Positions 1-7,193 of a DNA stretch of 11,688 bases are shown here, piece by piece. A model generated the notes under the pieces. It had not been told where the DNA came from, searched no databases, and was given only the letters and a program-made list of their open reading frames with translations. Source of the stretch: 2-12-FULL-42-15 sp964196565 (lineage in GTDB: Bacteria; Pseudomonadota; Gammaproteobacteria; Coxiellales; Coxiellaceae). Numbering within the stretch: the first letter of the stretch is position 1; each line of letters opens with the position of its first letter. The stretch spans positions 1 through 11,688 of the forward strand of contig CAXMUH010000144.1 in assembly GCA_964196565.1 (NCBI GenBank), given 5' to 3'. Both the position numbers and the translations under genes were made by a program.

Positions 1-201
1 AAAACGAAACTGCTCACAGATTTTTAATTCTAAATCACCATCGGGTTTGGTGTCGACAACATCCGGCACATAGCCAAAACCATTGCAGCCATATTTTTTC
101 ATGCTCAAACGAAAGCCAACACTCTTTGGATGACGCGCCATTACCGTTTGAATATGCTCGATCGCAGCTTGAGTTATGGTTATATTGATTTTTTCATTCA
201 T
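1..201 (-). CDS. sufA: SufA/IscA-type Fe-S carrier, 5' part only
   Basis: Partial gene running off the left edge; about 67 N-terminal residues are visible. The translation begins MNEKINITITQAAIEHIQ and contains GFRLSMKKYGCNGFGYV, which matches the GC(S/A)GF(G/A)Y motif around the first conserved cysteine (Cys39) of A-type carriers (HesB/IscA/SufA). These proteins accept a cluster from the SUF scaffold and pass it to apoproteins. The second and third cysteines (CGC near the C-terminus) lie outside the window, so function cannot be fully confirmed. The start lies a few bases after the sufU stop; AGAGA gives good spacing to the ATG at 201, but an in-frame ATG at 207 is also possible. It is the last visible gene of the suf operon. 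ErpA or IscA are alternative names; the operon context favours sufA. Confidence 0.85.
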   Translation of the reverse strand, partial: MNEKINITITQAAIEHIQTVMARHPKSVGFRLSMKKYGCNGFGYVPDVVDTKPDGDLELKICEQFRF

Positions 202-212
202 CAGCATTCTCT

Positions 213-665
213 TTACTCTGTCGTCACATTGGTATCTGTATTATTTAATGCGGCGATCATCGTGTGCCAACACAGCATTGCACATTTAACTCGCGCAGGA
301 TATTCAGCGACACCTGCCAGAACAATCAGCTTACCTAGCTTATTTTCATTGTCTTCACTTTTATTATTACCCACCACCACATCGTGAAATTCACCAAACA
401 ACTTCACAGCATCATCTATTTTTTTACCTTTCAATGCTTGAGTCATCAGTGATGCAGAAGCCATCGAGATGGCACAACCACAACCATCAAATTTAATATC
501 ATCAATAACGCCATCTTTTTCGATCGCATATACAGTAACTTTATCACCGCATAATGGGTTAAAGCCTTCTTTCATATGATTTGCATTCTTGAGCTCACCA
601 AAGTTACGCGGCGATCGACCGTGATCGATAATTAATTGTTGATATAAATCACGCATATCCGACAT
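213..665 (-). CDS. sufU: SufU, NifU/IscU-like Fe-S scaffold or sulfur acceptor
   Basis: The 150-aa protein begins MSDMRDLYQQLIIDHGRSPRNFG, typical of the SUF-associated NifU/IscU family. Visible cysteines are Cys39 in NPLCGD (with Asp41, a zinc ligand in SufU), Cys62/Cys64 in GCGCAIS and Cys128/Cys132 in RVKCAMLCWHT. The stretch between the GCGCAIS and RVKCAML motifs is longer than in IscU, as is usual for SufU. In Gram-positive SufU the protein takes persulfide sulfur from SufS through a zinc-thiolate swap; here it most likely does the same job in place of SufE, though a scaffold role cannot be excluded. Its ATG overlaps the sufS stop codon in TAATG, so the two are probably translationally coupled. 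Confidence 0.95.
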   Translation of the reverse strand: MSDMRDLYQQLIIDHGRSPRNFGELKNANHMKEGFNPLCGDKVTVYAIEKDGVIDDIKFDGCGCAISMASASLMTQALKGKKIDDAVKLFGEFHDVVVGNNKSEDNENKLGKLIVLAGVAEYPARVKCAMLCWHTMIAALNNTDTNVTTE

Positions 666-1918
666 TATTCTGCCCCAAATATTTCATTCACTTTATGGAG
701 CGCATTAACCAGCGCATCAATATCTTGTGTTTGATTATAAATTCCAAGCGAGGCTCTAACCATCGCCGATACATCAAAATGAGTAATGAGTGGCATCGCA
801 CAATGATGCCCAGCTCGAATAGCAATTCCCTCATTATCAACAATGGTACCAACATCGTGTGGATGCACGCCCTCCAGCGTAAATGAAATCACGCCCACTT
901 TTTGAGGTGCATTTCCATAAATTTTCAAACCTGGAACCTTTGATAATGCTTGCATCGCATATTGGGTTAGCTCATTTTCATGTTGGTAAATAGCTTCTAT
1001 GCCAATATCATTAATAAAACGAATAGCAGCACCCAAACCAATCACACCTGCAACATTCGGTGTTCCCGCTTCAAACTTAAGCGGCAACTCATTATAAAGC
1101 GTTTTTTCAAAGCTAACGGTGCTAATCATATCGCCGCCGCCTTGATAAGGAGGCATTTCTTCTAACCATTTACGCTTAGCATGCAGTACACCAACACCCG
1201 TCGGGCCATACATTTTATGCGATGAGAATACATAAAAATCACAATCTAACGCTTGTACATCGACCTTCATTCGTGGCACCGCTTGTGCGCCATCGATTAA
1301 AACAGGGATATTTTTTTTGTGTGCAAGTTCAATCATCTCTTTAATGGGATTAATTGTACCTAAAACATTTGAAACATGTGTCACCGCCACAAGCTTAGTT
1401 TTATCGGTTAATAATTCTTGGTAGGCTTTTAAATCTAAAGTGTCATCTTTGTTTAAAGGAACGATTCGAAGCTTGGCGCCGGTTCGTTCACACAACAACT
1501 GCCATGGCACAATATTAGAGTGATGCTCCATCATTGTAAGCACAATTTCATCACCCGCTTTAACGAACAGTTGGCCAAAACTCATGGCCACTAAATTAAT
1601 CGCTTCGGTGGCGCCTTTGGTAAAAATAATTTCAGCCCGATCTCTGGCATTAATAAAATGCTGCACTTCATTACGCACGTTTTCATATTTTTTACTTGCA
1701 CGTTCACTTAACTCATAAAGACCACGATGCACATTCGCATTATCGTTTTCATAATAATGTTTGACGGCATCGATGACCGATAATGGCTTTTGTGATGTTG
1801 CACCGGTATCCAAATACACCAATGGTTTGCCATGACATGATTGTGTCAAAATAGGGAACTGCTGGCGGATCAATTCCACATCAAATATATTTTTTCCAGA
1901 TTGTAGTGCCTTATTCAT
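665..1918 (-). CDS. sufS: SufS cysteine desulfurase
   Basis: A 417-aa PLP enzyme, normal length for group II (SufS-type) desulfurases. It releases sulfur from L-cysteine as a persulfide for cluster assembly. Visible landmarks are the FPIL and YLDTGATSQKP N-terminal motifs, EHHSNIVPWQ (His around 132-133), the cofactor-contacting LIDGAQAVP (Asp209, Gln212), the Schiff-base lysine Lys235 in SSHKMYGPTG and the catalytic Cys373 in RAGHHCAMPL. The short loop around this cysteine is what separates SufS from IscS. AAAGGTGG lies 6 bases before the ATG. It sits 19 bp after sufD and overlaps sufU by one base. All key residues are present. Confidence 0.97.
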   Translation of the reverse strand: MNKALQSGKNIFDVELIRQQFPILTQSCHGKPLVYLDTGATSQKPLSVIDAVKHYYENDNANVHRGLYELSERASKKYENVRNEVQHFINARDRAEIIFTKGATEAINLVAMSFGQLFVKAGDEIVLTMMEHHSNIVPWQLLCERTGAKLRIVPLNKDDTLDLKAYQELLTDKTKLVAVTHVSNVLGTINPIKEMIELAHKKNIPVLIDGAQAVPRMKVDVQALDCDFYVFSSHKMYGPTGVGVLHAKRKWLEEMPPYQGGGDMISTVSFEKTLYNELPLKFEAGTPNVAGVIGLGAAIRFINDIGIEAIYQHENELTQYAMQALSKVPGLKIYGNAPQKVGVISFTLEGVHPHDVGTIVDNEGIAIRAGHHCAMPLITHFDVSAMVRASLGIYNQTQDIDALVNALHKVNEIFGAE

Positions 1919-1937
1919 TTAAAACCACCTTTATAAG

Positions 1938-3224
1938 TTAAATCGAAGCAAGCTTGGCTTCGACCTGACAATGAATATATTTTGCTATTTCTTGCTGCAT
2001 AATATTAGAAAATAGTTCTTCTGCAAACGCTTTGGTTAACATCCGGCGCGCATCGATTTTGGCAATACCACGAGAGCGAAGATAAAATAATGCCTTTTCA
2101 TCCAGCTGACCAACGGTCGCGCCATGACTACATTTAACATCATCTGCATAAATTTCTAATTCTGGCTTGGTATCAATCTCTGCATTTTTTGACAATAATA
2201 AATTTTGATTATTTTGGTACGCTGCAGTTTTTTGTGCATCCGGATGCACAATAACTTTTCCGTTAAAAACAGCATGGCCCTTTTCAGCAATAATGCCTTT
2301 ATAATCTTGCTGACTAAAACAATTTGGCACCAAATGATCGACTCGAGTATGGTGATCAATATGCTGATCTTTTAAAGGTAAATATAAACCGTACAAATGC
2401 GTGCTGGCACCTTGACCTTCAAAATTAAAACTTAAGTTTTCACGAGATAATTTAGAACCCATCGATACCACATAGGAGCTCACAGTACTATCTGCAGACT
2501 GATTAAATAGAGTGTTGGCAATATGAGATGCTGAAAGTGACTCGTTCTGCAACTTAAAGTGGGTCATAATTGCATTTGATTTAACGACAATCTGGCTAAC
2601 AATATTATTAAAATAATCGGCACCATCACCCGAATATTCTTCAACCACCGTACACTGACTGCCAACCTCCAGCAAAATTAAATGTCGAGGATGAGACATC
2701 GAAGCAGTTTGACCAAGCGTTAGGTAGCTAAAATGGATTGGATTTTCCAGTATTATGTTTTTAGGGACATAAATAAAAATGCCGCTTGTCATTAAAGCCG
2801 CATTTAGATCTGAAAATACCGTAGCATAACGCTTATCTAATTTTTCTATATACTTTCGCCATTTTTCATTGTTAAGCGTTTGCTTTAAATCCGAAACAAT
2901 CACCCCGGGAGGCAAGCTCTCAAAGCTTGATAAATCATTTCGCAGCTCACCATTTACAAATACAAAATGATGGGAGCCTTTAATTTTGTTAACCGTTAAA
3001 TCTTTGGTATTCACTTGAGTTGGCGTCAGTGTATAAGCCGTGGCACCAATAGCAGAAACATTGGTGTATTTCCAATTTTCGTTTTTACGTGTTGGAAAAC
3101 CTTCAGCAATAAACTTATCTAATGCATTCTTTTGCCAATCAGCCAAATCTGGATGCAGAGCATCTTTTTGCAAAGCTTTTAACGCTTCATCTTGCCATGC
3201 TTTATTGAGTGTTACTGTACTCAT
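1938..3224 (-). CDS. sufD: SufD, Fe-S assembly scaffold subunit
   Basis: A 428-aa protein with the SufB/SufD beta-helix core and the family's C-terminal signature DDVKCSHGATVGQLD followed by FYLRSRGI. The His in KCSHGAT corresponds to the functionally important E. coli SufD histidine. SufD pairs with SufB and two SufC subunits in the cytoplasmic SufBC2D complex that assembles clusters and brings in iron. The N-terminal part (about 1-120) is diverged, as is normal for SufD. The gene begins 7 bp after the sufC stop, with GAGGG before its ATG, so the two are co-translated. Length is standard. Confidence 0.95.
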   Translation of the reverse strand: MSTVTLNKAWQDEALKALQKDALHPDLADWQKNALDKFIAEGFPTRKNENWKYTNVSAIGATAYTLTPTQVNTKDLTVNKIKGSHHFVFVNGELRNDLSSFESLPPGVIVSDLKQTLNNEKWRKYIEKLDKRYATVFSDLNAALMTSGIFIYVPKNIILENPIHFSYLTLGQTASMSHPRHLILLEVGSQCTVVEEYSGDGADYFNNIVSQIVVKSNAIMTHFKLQNESLSASHIANTLFNQSADSTVSSYVVSMGSKLSRENLSFNFEGQGASTHLYGLYLPLKDQHIDHHTRVDHLVPNCFSQQDYKGIIAEKGHAVFNGKVIVHPDAQKTAAYQNNQNLLLSKNAEIDTKPELEIYADDVKCSHGATVGQLDEKALFYLRSRGIAKIDARRMLTKAFAEELFSNIMQQEIAKYIHCQVEAKLASI

Positions 3225-3231
3225 TCTACCC

Positions 3232-3990
3232 TCACCCTAATTCCAAATCAGACCCGGTCAACCAACCATAGCCTTTCTCTTCTAACTCAATCGCTAATGA
3301 TTTATCACCTGATTTAACGATTTTTCCGTGTGCCAATACATGCACATAATCGGGTTCAATATATTTTAATAGGCGCTGATAATGTGTCACTAGAATAATC
3401 GAACGATCTTTATTTCTTAAACTATTCACACCCTTGGCAATCACCGACAAAGCATCAATATCCAAGCCTGAATCGGTTTCATCAAGCACGGCTAACTTAG
3501 GCTCCAGTACGAGCATTTGTAAAATTTCATTTCGCTTTTTCTCACCACCGGAAAAACCGACATTAACTGAACGTTTTAGGAATTTTTCATCCATACCAAC
3601 ATCCTTCAGTTTTTTTCTAACCAAGGCAAAAAAATCAACAGCGTCGAGTTCTTCTTCATCACGTGATCGACGAATGCTATTGAATGCAGTTTTTAAAAAA
3701 TACATGTTATTAACGCCCGGGATTTCAACTGGGTATTGAAATGCCAAAAACAGTCCCAATGTGGCACGATCTTCAGGCGATAAATCCAATAAATCTTGGT
3801 CCTCGAAGTTAACCGTGCCTTCGCTTACCACAAATTCTTCTCGACCTGCTAAAACATTAGCTAACGTACTTTTACCTGAACCATTCGGACCCATAATAGC
3901 ATGCACTTCACCTGGATTTACAGTCAAATTAATGCCTGTCAAAATTTTGTGACCGTTGACATTAGCATGTAAATTCTTAATTGATAACAT
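3232..3990 (-). CDS. sufC: SufC, ABC-type ATPase of the SUF complex
   Basis: A 252-aa ABC ATPase. Walker A is GPNGSGKST (34-42), the Q-loop glutamine lies in AFQYP (about 85), the signature is FSGGEKKR (147-154), Walker B is LAVLDE (166-171), with SGLD D-loop and switch His203. FSGGEKKRNEI and ETDSGLDIDAL are specific for SufC rather than transporter ATPases. ATP hydrolysis reshapes SufBC2D so that the nascent cluster site at the SufB-SufD interface opens. The protein is cytoplasmic and has no membrane partner here. GAGG precedes the ATG with normal spacing, and 38 bp separate it from sufB. Confidence 0.98.
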   Translation of the reverse strand: MLSIKNLHANVNGHKILTGINLTVNPGEVHAIMGPNGSGKSTLANVLAGREEFVVSEGTVNFEDQDLLDLSPEDRATLGLFLAFQYPVEIPGVNNMYFLKTAFNSIRRSRDEEELDAVDFFALVRKKLKDVGMDEKFLKRSVNVGFSGGEKKRNEILQMLVLEPKLAVLDETDSGLDIDALSVIAKGVNSLRNKDRSIILVTHYQRLLKYIEPDYVHVLAHGKIVKSGDKSLAIELEEKGYGWLTGSDLELG

Positions 3991-4028
3991 TAATTATCCT
4001 CATTTTATAATTTGGGCTAGGCTAGCAA

Positions 4029-5477
4029 CTAACCGACGGCCCCTTCTAAACTTACCTCGAGCAGCTTTTGTGCTTCTACTGCAAACTCCATCGGCAGCTC
4101 TTTAAAAACTTGCTTGCAAAAACCATTTACGATCATCGATACCGCGTCTTCTTCACTAATCCCGCGCGAACGACAATAGAATAACTGGTCTTCACCAATT
4201 TTTGAGGTTGTTGCTTCATGTTCAATGTGCGCAGATTTATTTCTTGCTTCAATATAAGGAAACGTATGCGCACCACATTTATCACCAATTAATAAAGAAT
4301 CACACTGGCTATAGTTTCGAGCGCCGTCTGCACCCGGGGTAACCCGCACTAAACCACGGTAACTATTTTGGCCGTGTCCTGCTGAAATTCCTTTTGATAT
4401 AATGGTGCTGCTGGTGTTCTTACCAATATGAATCATCTTAGTACCTGTATCAGCCTGTTGGTAATTATTGGTTAACGCCACCGAATAAAACTCTCCAACT
4501 GAATTGTCACCTTGTAAAATAACGCTTGGATATTTCCAAGTAATGGCCGAACCGGTTTCCACTTGGGTCCAGGATATTTTTGAATTAACACCCCGACAAG
4601 CGCCACGCTTGGTGACAAAGTTATAAATACCACCAAGACCATTTTCGTCACCAGGATACCAGTTTTGCACGGTGGCATATTTAATTTGAGCATTATCAAG
4701 TGCCACCAATTCTACAACAGCCGCATGCAATTGATTTTCGTCACGCATCGGCGCTGTACAACCTTCCAAATAACTGACATAGCTGCCTTCTTCCGCAATA
4801 ATTAATGTCCGTTCAAATTGTCCGGTATTTGCAGTATTAATTCGAAAATAAGTCGATAACTCTAGCGGGCAACGCACGCCTTTTGGGATATAAACAAAAG
4901 AGCCATCACTAAAAACAGCCGAATTTAATGTGGCGTAGAAATTATCACGAGTTGGTACCACACTGCCTAAATATTTTTGCACCAACTCAGGATGTTTTTG
5001 GACCGCCTCTGAGAAAGGACAGAAAATAACGCCGACTTCGGCTAATTTATCTTTAAAAGTAGTAGCAACAGATACACTATCAAATACAGCATCCACAGCA
5101 ACGCCGGCTAATCGTGCACGCTCATGTAACGGAATACCGAGTTTTTCATAGGTTTCTAATAATTTTGGATCCACTTCATCTAAACTTTTTGGTGCGTCTT
5201 TAGCACTTTTGGGAGCAGAAAAATAGCTGATTGCCTGAAAGTCTATTGGGGGATAATGCACATGCGACCATTTGGGTTCTTGCATCTCGAGCCATACTCG
5301 AAATGCTCGCAATCGCCACTGCAACATAAAATCTGGCTCATTTTTTTTAGCCGAAATTAAACGCACAACGTCTTCATTCAAGCCAGGCGGAATAACATCC
5401 GCTTCAATCTCGGTGACAAAGCCATGCTCGTATCCTTTTCCAACGACTTTATCTATATAGTCATTATCATTACTCAT
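4029..5477 (-). CDS. sufB: SufB, Fe-S assembly scaffold subunit
   Basis: A 482-aa protein matching SufB over its full length: NEPDFMLQWRLRAF near the N-terminus, VYIPKGVRCPLELSTYFRI in the middle, SYLEGCTAP (Cys240), GHGQNSYRGLV, LIGDKCGAHTFPYIE (Cys401, the likely counterpart of E. coli SufB Cys405) and GEDQLFYCRSRGISEEDA with the acidic cluster ligand region. SufB receives sulfur and carries the nascent cluster in SufBC2D. Its ATG lies 8 bases inside the 3' end of the upstream regulator gene, so translation is probably coupled to it. No key residue is missing. Confidence 0.98.
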   Translation of the reverse strand: MSNDNDYIDKVVGKGYEHGFVTEIEADVIPPGLNEDVVRLISAKKNEPDFMLQWRLRAFRVWLEMQEPKWSHVHYPPIDFQAISYFSAPKSAKDAPKSLDEVDPKLLETYEKLGIPLHERARLAGVAVDAVFDSVSVATTFKDKLAEVGVIFCPFSEAVQKHPELVQKYLGSVVPTRDNFYATLNSAVFSDGSFVYIPKGVRCPLELSTYFRINTANTGQFERTLIIAEEGSYVSYLEGCTAPMRDENQLHAAVVELVALDNAQIKYATVQNWYPGDENGLGGIYNFVTKRGACRGVNSKISWTQVETGSAITWKYPSVILQGDNSVGEFYSVALTNNYQQADTGTKMIHIGKNTSSTIISKGISAGHGQNSYRGLVRVTPGADGARNYSQCDSLLIGDKCGAHTFPYIEARNKSAHIEHEATTSKIGEDQLFYCRSRGISEEDAVSMIVNGFCKQVFKELPMEFAVEAQKLLEVSLEGAVG

Positions 5478-5919
5478 TTCTCAATTCGTCCAATGCTTTT
5501 ATAGTAATTAATTTATTGAGTGGTCGATTCATATCACGCAAACTCAATTGCGTTAACATCTCAACAATCATTTGATTGATGTATTGCCAATTATGTCTGA
5601 GATCACAAATTTCAGTGCGCGTACAACTTTCAGCGTCTTTACTGCACTCGGTCATGGCCAAAGGACCGTCGATTGCAGTGATAATCTCAGCTAAGTTAAT
5701 CTCATTTGCAGCGCGTGAGAGTTGATATCCCCCACTGGACCCGCGTGCAGAGGTCACAAGCTCAGCCTCATTCAGTTGTTTTAATAACTTACTGACGGTC
5801 GGCATGGGTAATTGAGTCTCTTCAGCTACTTGATTTGCGCTAAACCTTTCGGACGGTTTACTTGCCAAATGAGATAAAATCACCGTAGCATAATCTGCTA
5901 GTTTGCTGATTTTAATCAT
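5470..5919 (-). CDS. Rrf2-family regulator of the suf operon (IscR-like)
   Basis: A 149-aa winged-helix regulator starting MIKISKLADYATVIL. The Rrf2 features are all visible: the winged helix over residues 1-70 with PTVSKLLKQL as recognition helix and ARGSSGGYQLS as wing, then cysteines in ECSKDAESC and TRTEIC spaced C-x6-C-x5-C, followed by DLRHNWQ. This matches the Fe-S-binding Rrf2 regulators that head gammaproteobacterial SUF operons. It probably binds a [2Fe-2S] cluster and represses its own operon when clusters are plentiful, but activation cannot be excluded. The longer in-frame start at 5988 was rejected: it would pass through the promoter and operator, while AAGAAG sits about 7 bases before the ATG at 5919. 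It overlaps sufB by 8 bp. Confidence 0.93.
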   Translation of the reverse strand: MIKISKLADYATVILSHLASKPSERFSANQVAEETQLPMPTVSKLLKQLNEAELVTSARGSSGGYQLSRAANEINLAEIITAIDGPLAMTECSKDAESCTRTEICDLRHNWQYINQMIVEMLTQLSLRDMNRPLNKLITIKALDELRNE

Positions 5920-5958
5920 ATTTTTTACTTCTTTTGCTATAAGTATCGACTTCTGGCG

Positions 5959-5983
5959 ATATAGTACCATATACGTACTATAT
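5959..5983. promoter_or_regulatory. Inverted-repeat operator of the suf promoter
   Basis: Perfect 9-bp arms ATATAGTAC (5959-5967) and GTACTATAT (5975-5983) flank the 7-bp spacer CATATAC. The total span of 25 bp and the ATA/TAT ends equal the layout of IscR type 1 sites, although the inner bases differ. It lies 40 bp before the regulator start codon and overlaps the predicted -10, a good place for repression. Assignment to this Rrf2 protein is inferred from position. Confidence 0.75.
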
Positions 5984-6007
5984 AGCAAGTTCTGGAGGGA
6001 CTTGCAA
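5979..6007 (-). promoter_or_regulatory. Predicted sigma-70 promoter of the suf operon
   Basis: On the minus strand TTGCAA (6007-6002) is followed after exactly 17 bp by TATATA (5984-5979), each 4/6 to consensus. A competing pair, TTGCTA then TACTAT with 16 bp between, starts further downstream. In either case the dyad operator covers the core promoter. TTGCAA is its own reverse complement, so it could also serve the divergent metal transporter gene, but the matching plus-strand -10 (TAGGTT at 6025) is poor. Confidence 0.5.
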
Positions 6008-6049
6008 ATGACATCAATCCCAGTTAGGTTAGCATCTAAATACGTTTAA

Positions 6050-7183
6050 ATGGATGCACATATGCAAGACAAACAACGGTATATAGCTGCACGTCGAGCA
6101 ACTATCGTTAACGCGAGCATTAATTCGCTATTGGCTGTCTTGAAAGTCGTGATCGGCATAGTGGGAAACTCTTCAGCCTTAATTGCCGATGGTATCCACT
6201 CTTTTTCTGACTTATTTACTGATGCGCTGGTATTATTTGCAGCTAAGGTTGGAAACCAAAGTCCAGACAAAGAACACCCCTACGGCCATCGTCGAGTTGA
6301 AACTGTCTCAACAATTATTATTTCGCTGGTTTTAATTGCTGTTGCCATTGGTATTGGCTATGACACGCTACATCATATTTACAGCGGTGAAATTTCATTA
6401 AAACCTAGCTACTTCGTAATTATCGTTGCGGTTATCTCAATTTTTGCCAATGAGTTTCTTTATCATTATACACTGTACCAAGCCAACAAATCGAATTCTG
6501 AATTATTGCGCTCAAATGCCTGGCATAATCGCAGTGATTCTCTGGTTTCAGCTGTGGTGTTGGTCAGCGTTATTGGCTCTATGCTTGGCGCACATTACCT
6601 AGATTCCATTGGCGCATTAATTATTGCTATCTTAATCTTTATGATGGCGATTAAAATGATCTGGAAAAGCATCAAAGAGTTGATCGATACAGGTGTTGAA
6701 GAGCAACTCAATAAAAAAATTTCCGAGAATATTCTTAAAATTCCAGGGGTCTCATCCATTCATCAGTTGCGTACCCGCTCGCATGGCAGCAATGTTTTTT
6801 TGGATGTCCATATTCAAGTAAGCCCTTTGATCAGTATCTCTGAAGGGCATTATATTAGTGAGCAAGTGAATATTAATTTGATTAAGCGGTTTTCTAACAT
6901 TGTTGACGTGACTGTTCATATCGACCCTGAAAACGATGAGGAATTTAGTCTTAGCAGAGATTTACCCGACCGTTTGCAGATCGAATTATTATTAAATGAG
7001 CGCTGGTCAGGCGTCCCGAGCTTTGTTCACGTCAAAAAAATTATACTACACTACCTCAATGGTGAGATCAGCGCTGAGGTTTACCTCCCTTTATCTGAGA
7101 TTCAGCCCGATCTGGATAAAACCTATCAATCACTTATTCAGGATTTAAAGTATATTACTAAAATTTCAGTCTATTTTAATTAA
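6050..7183 (+). CDS. Cation diffusion facilitator (CDF) metal efflux transporter with extended C-terminus
   Basis: A 377-aa inner-membrane CDF protein that likely exports a divalent metal by proton exchange. It has about six hydrophobic segments between residues 20 and 205. The TM2 site reads ADGIHSFSD (His50, Asp54) and the TM5 site WHNRSD (His159, Asp163); the HxxxD/HxxxD pattern is typical of Zn(Co/Cd)-type CDFs, while iron- and manganese-type members more often use DxxxD in TM2. HPYGHRR (76-82) is the usual loop motif. The cytoplasmic dimer domain covers about 205-293 and ends VHIDP, where most family members stop. About 80 further residues follow (see findings). The ATG at 6050 lacks a clear ribosome site; the in-frame ATG at 6062 has GGA 7 bases upstream and may be the true start. 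Substrate is not certain. Confidence 0.9.
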   Translation: MDAHMQDKQRYIAARRATIVNASINSLLAVLKVVIGIVGNSSALIADGIHSFSDLFTDALVLFAAKVGNQSPDKEHPYGHRRVETVSTIIISLVLIAVAIGIGYDTLHHIYSGEISLKPSYFVIIVAVISIFANEFLYHYTLYQANKSNSELLRSNAWHNRSDSLVSAVVLVSVIGSMLGAHYLDSIGALIIAILIFMMAIKMIWKSIKELIDTGVEEQLNKKISENILKIPGVSSIHQLRTRSHGSNVFLDVHIQVSPLISISEGHYISEQVNINLIKRFSNIVDVTVHIDPENDEEFSLSRDLPDRLQIELLLNERWSGVPSFVHVKKIILHYLNGEISAEVYLPLSEIQPDLDKTYQSLIQDLKYITKISVYFN

Positions 7184-7193
7184 GGATTTATAA

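Noticed and set aside
2156..2359. 67-aa Lys/Ile-rich minus-strand frame inside sufD
   Set aside because: Out-of-frame shadow of an intact, clearly recognised gene.
5920..5988. N-terminal extension of the Rrf2 regulator (start at 5988)
   Set aside because: It translates the promoter and operator, has no family similarity, and Rrf2 proteins begin at MIKISK-type motifs.
6002..6030. Plus-strand promoter TTGCAA-N17-TAGGTT for the metal transporter
   Set aside because: The -10 matches only 3/6, too weak to annotate as a promoter.
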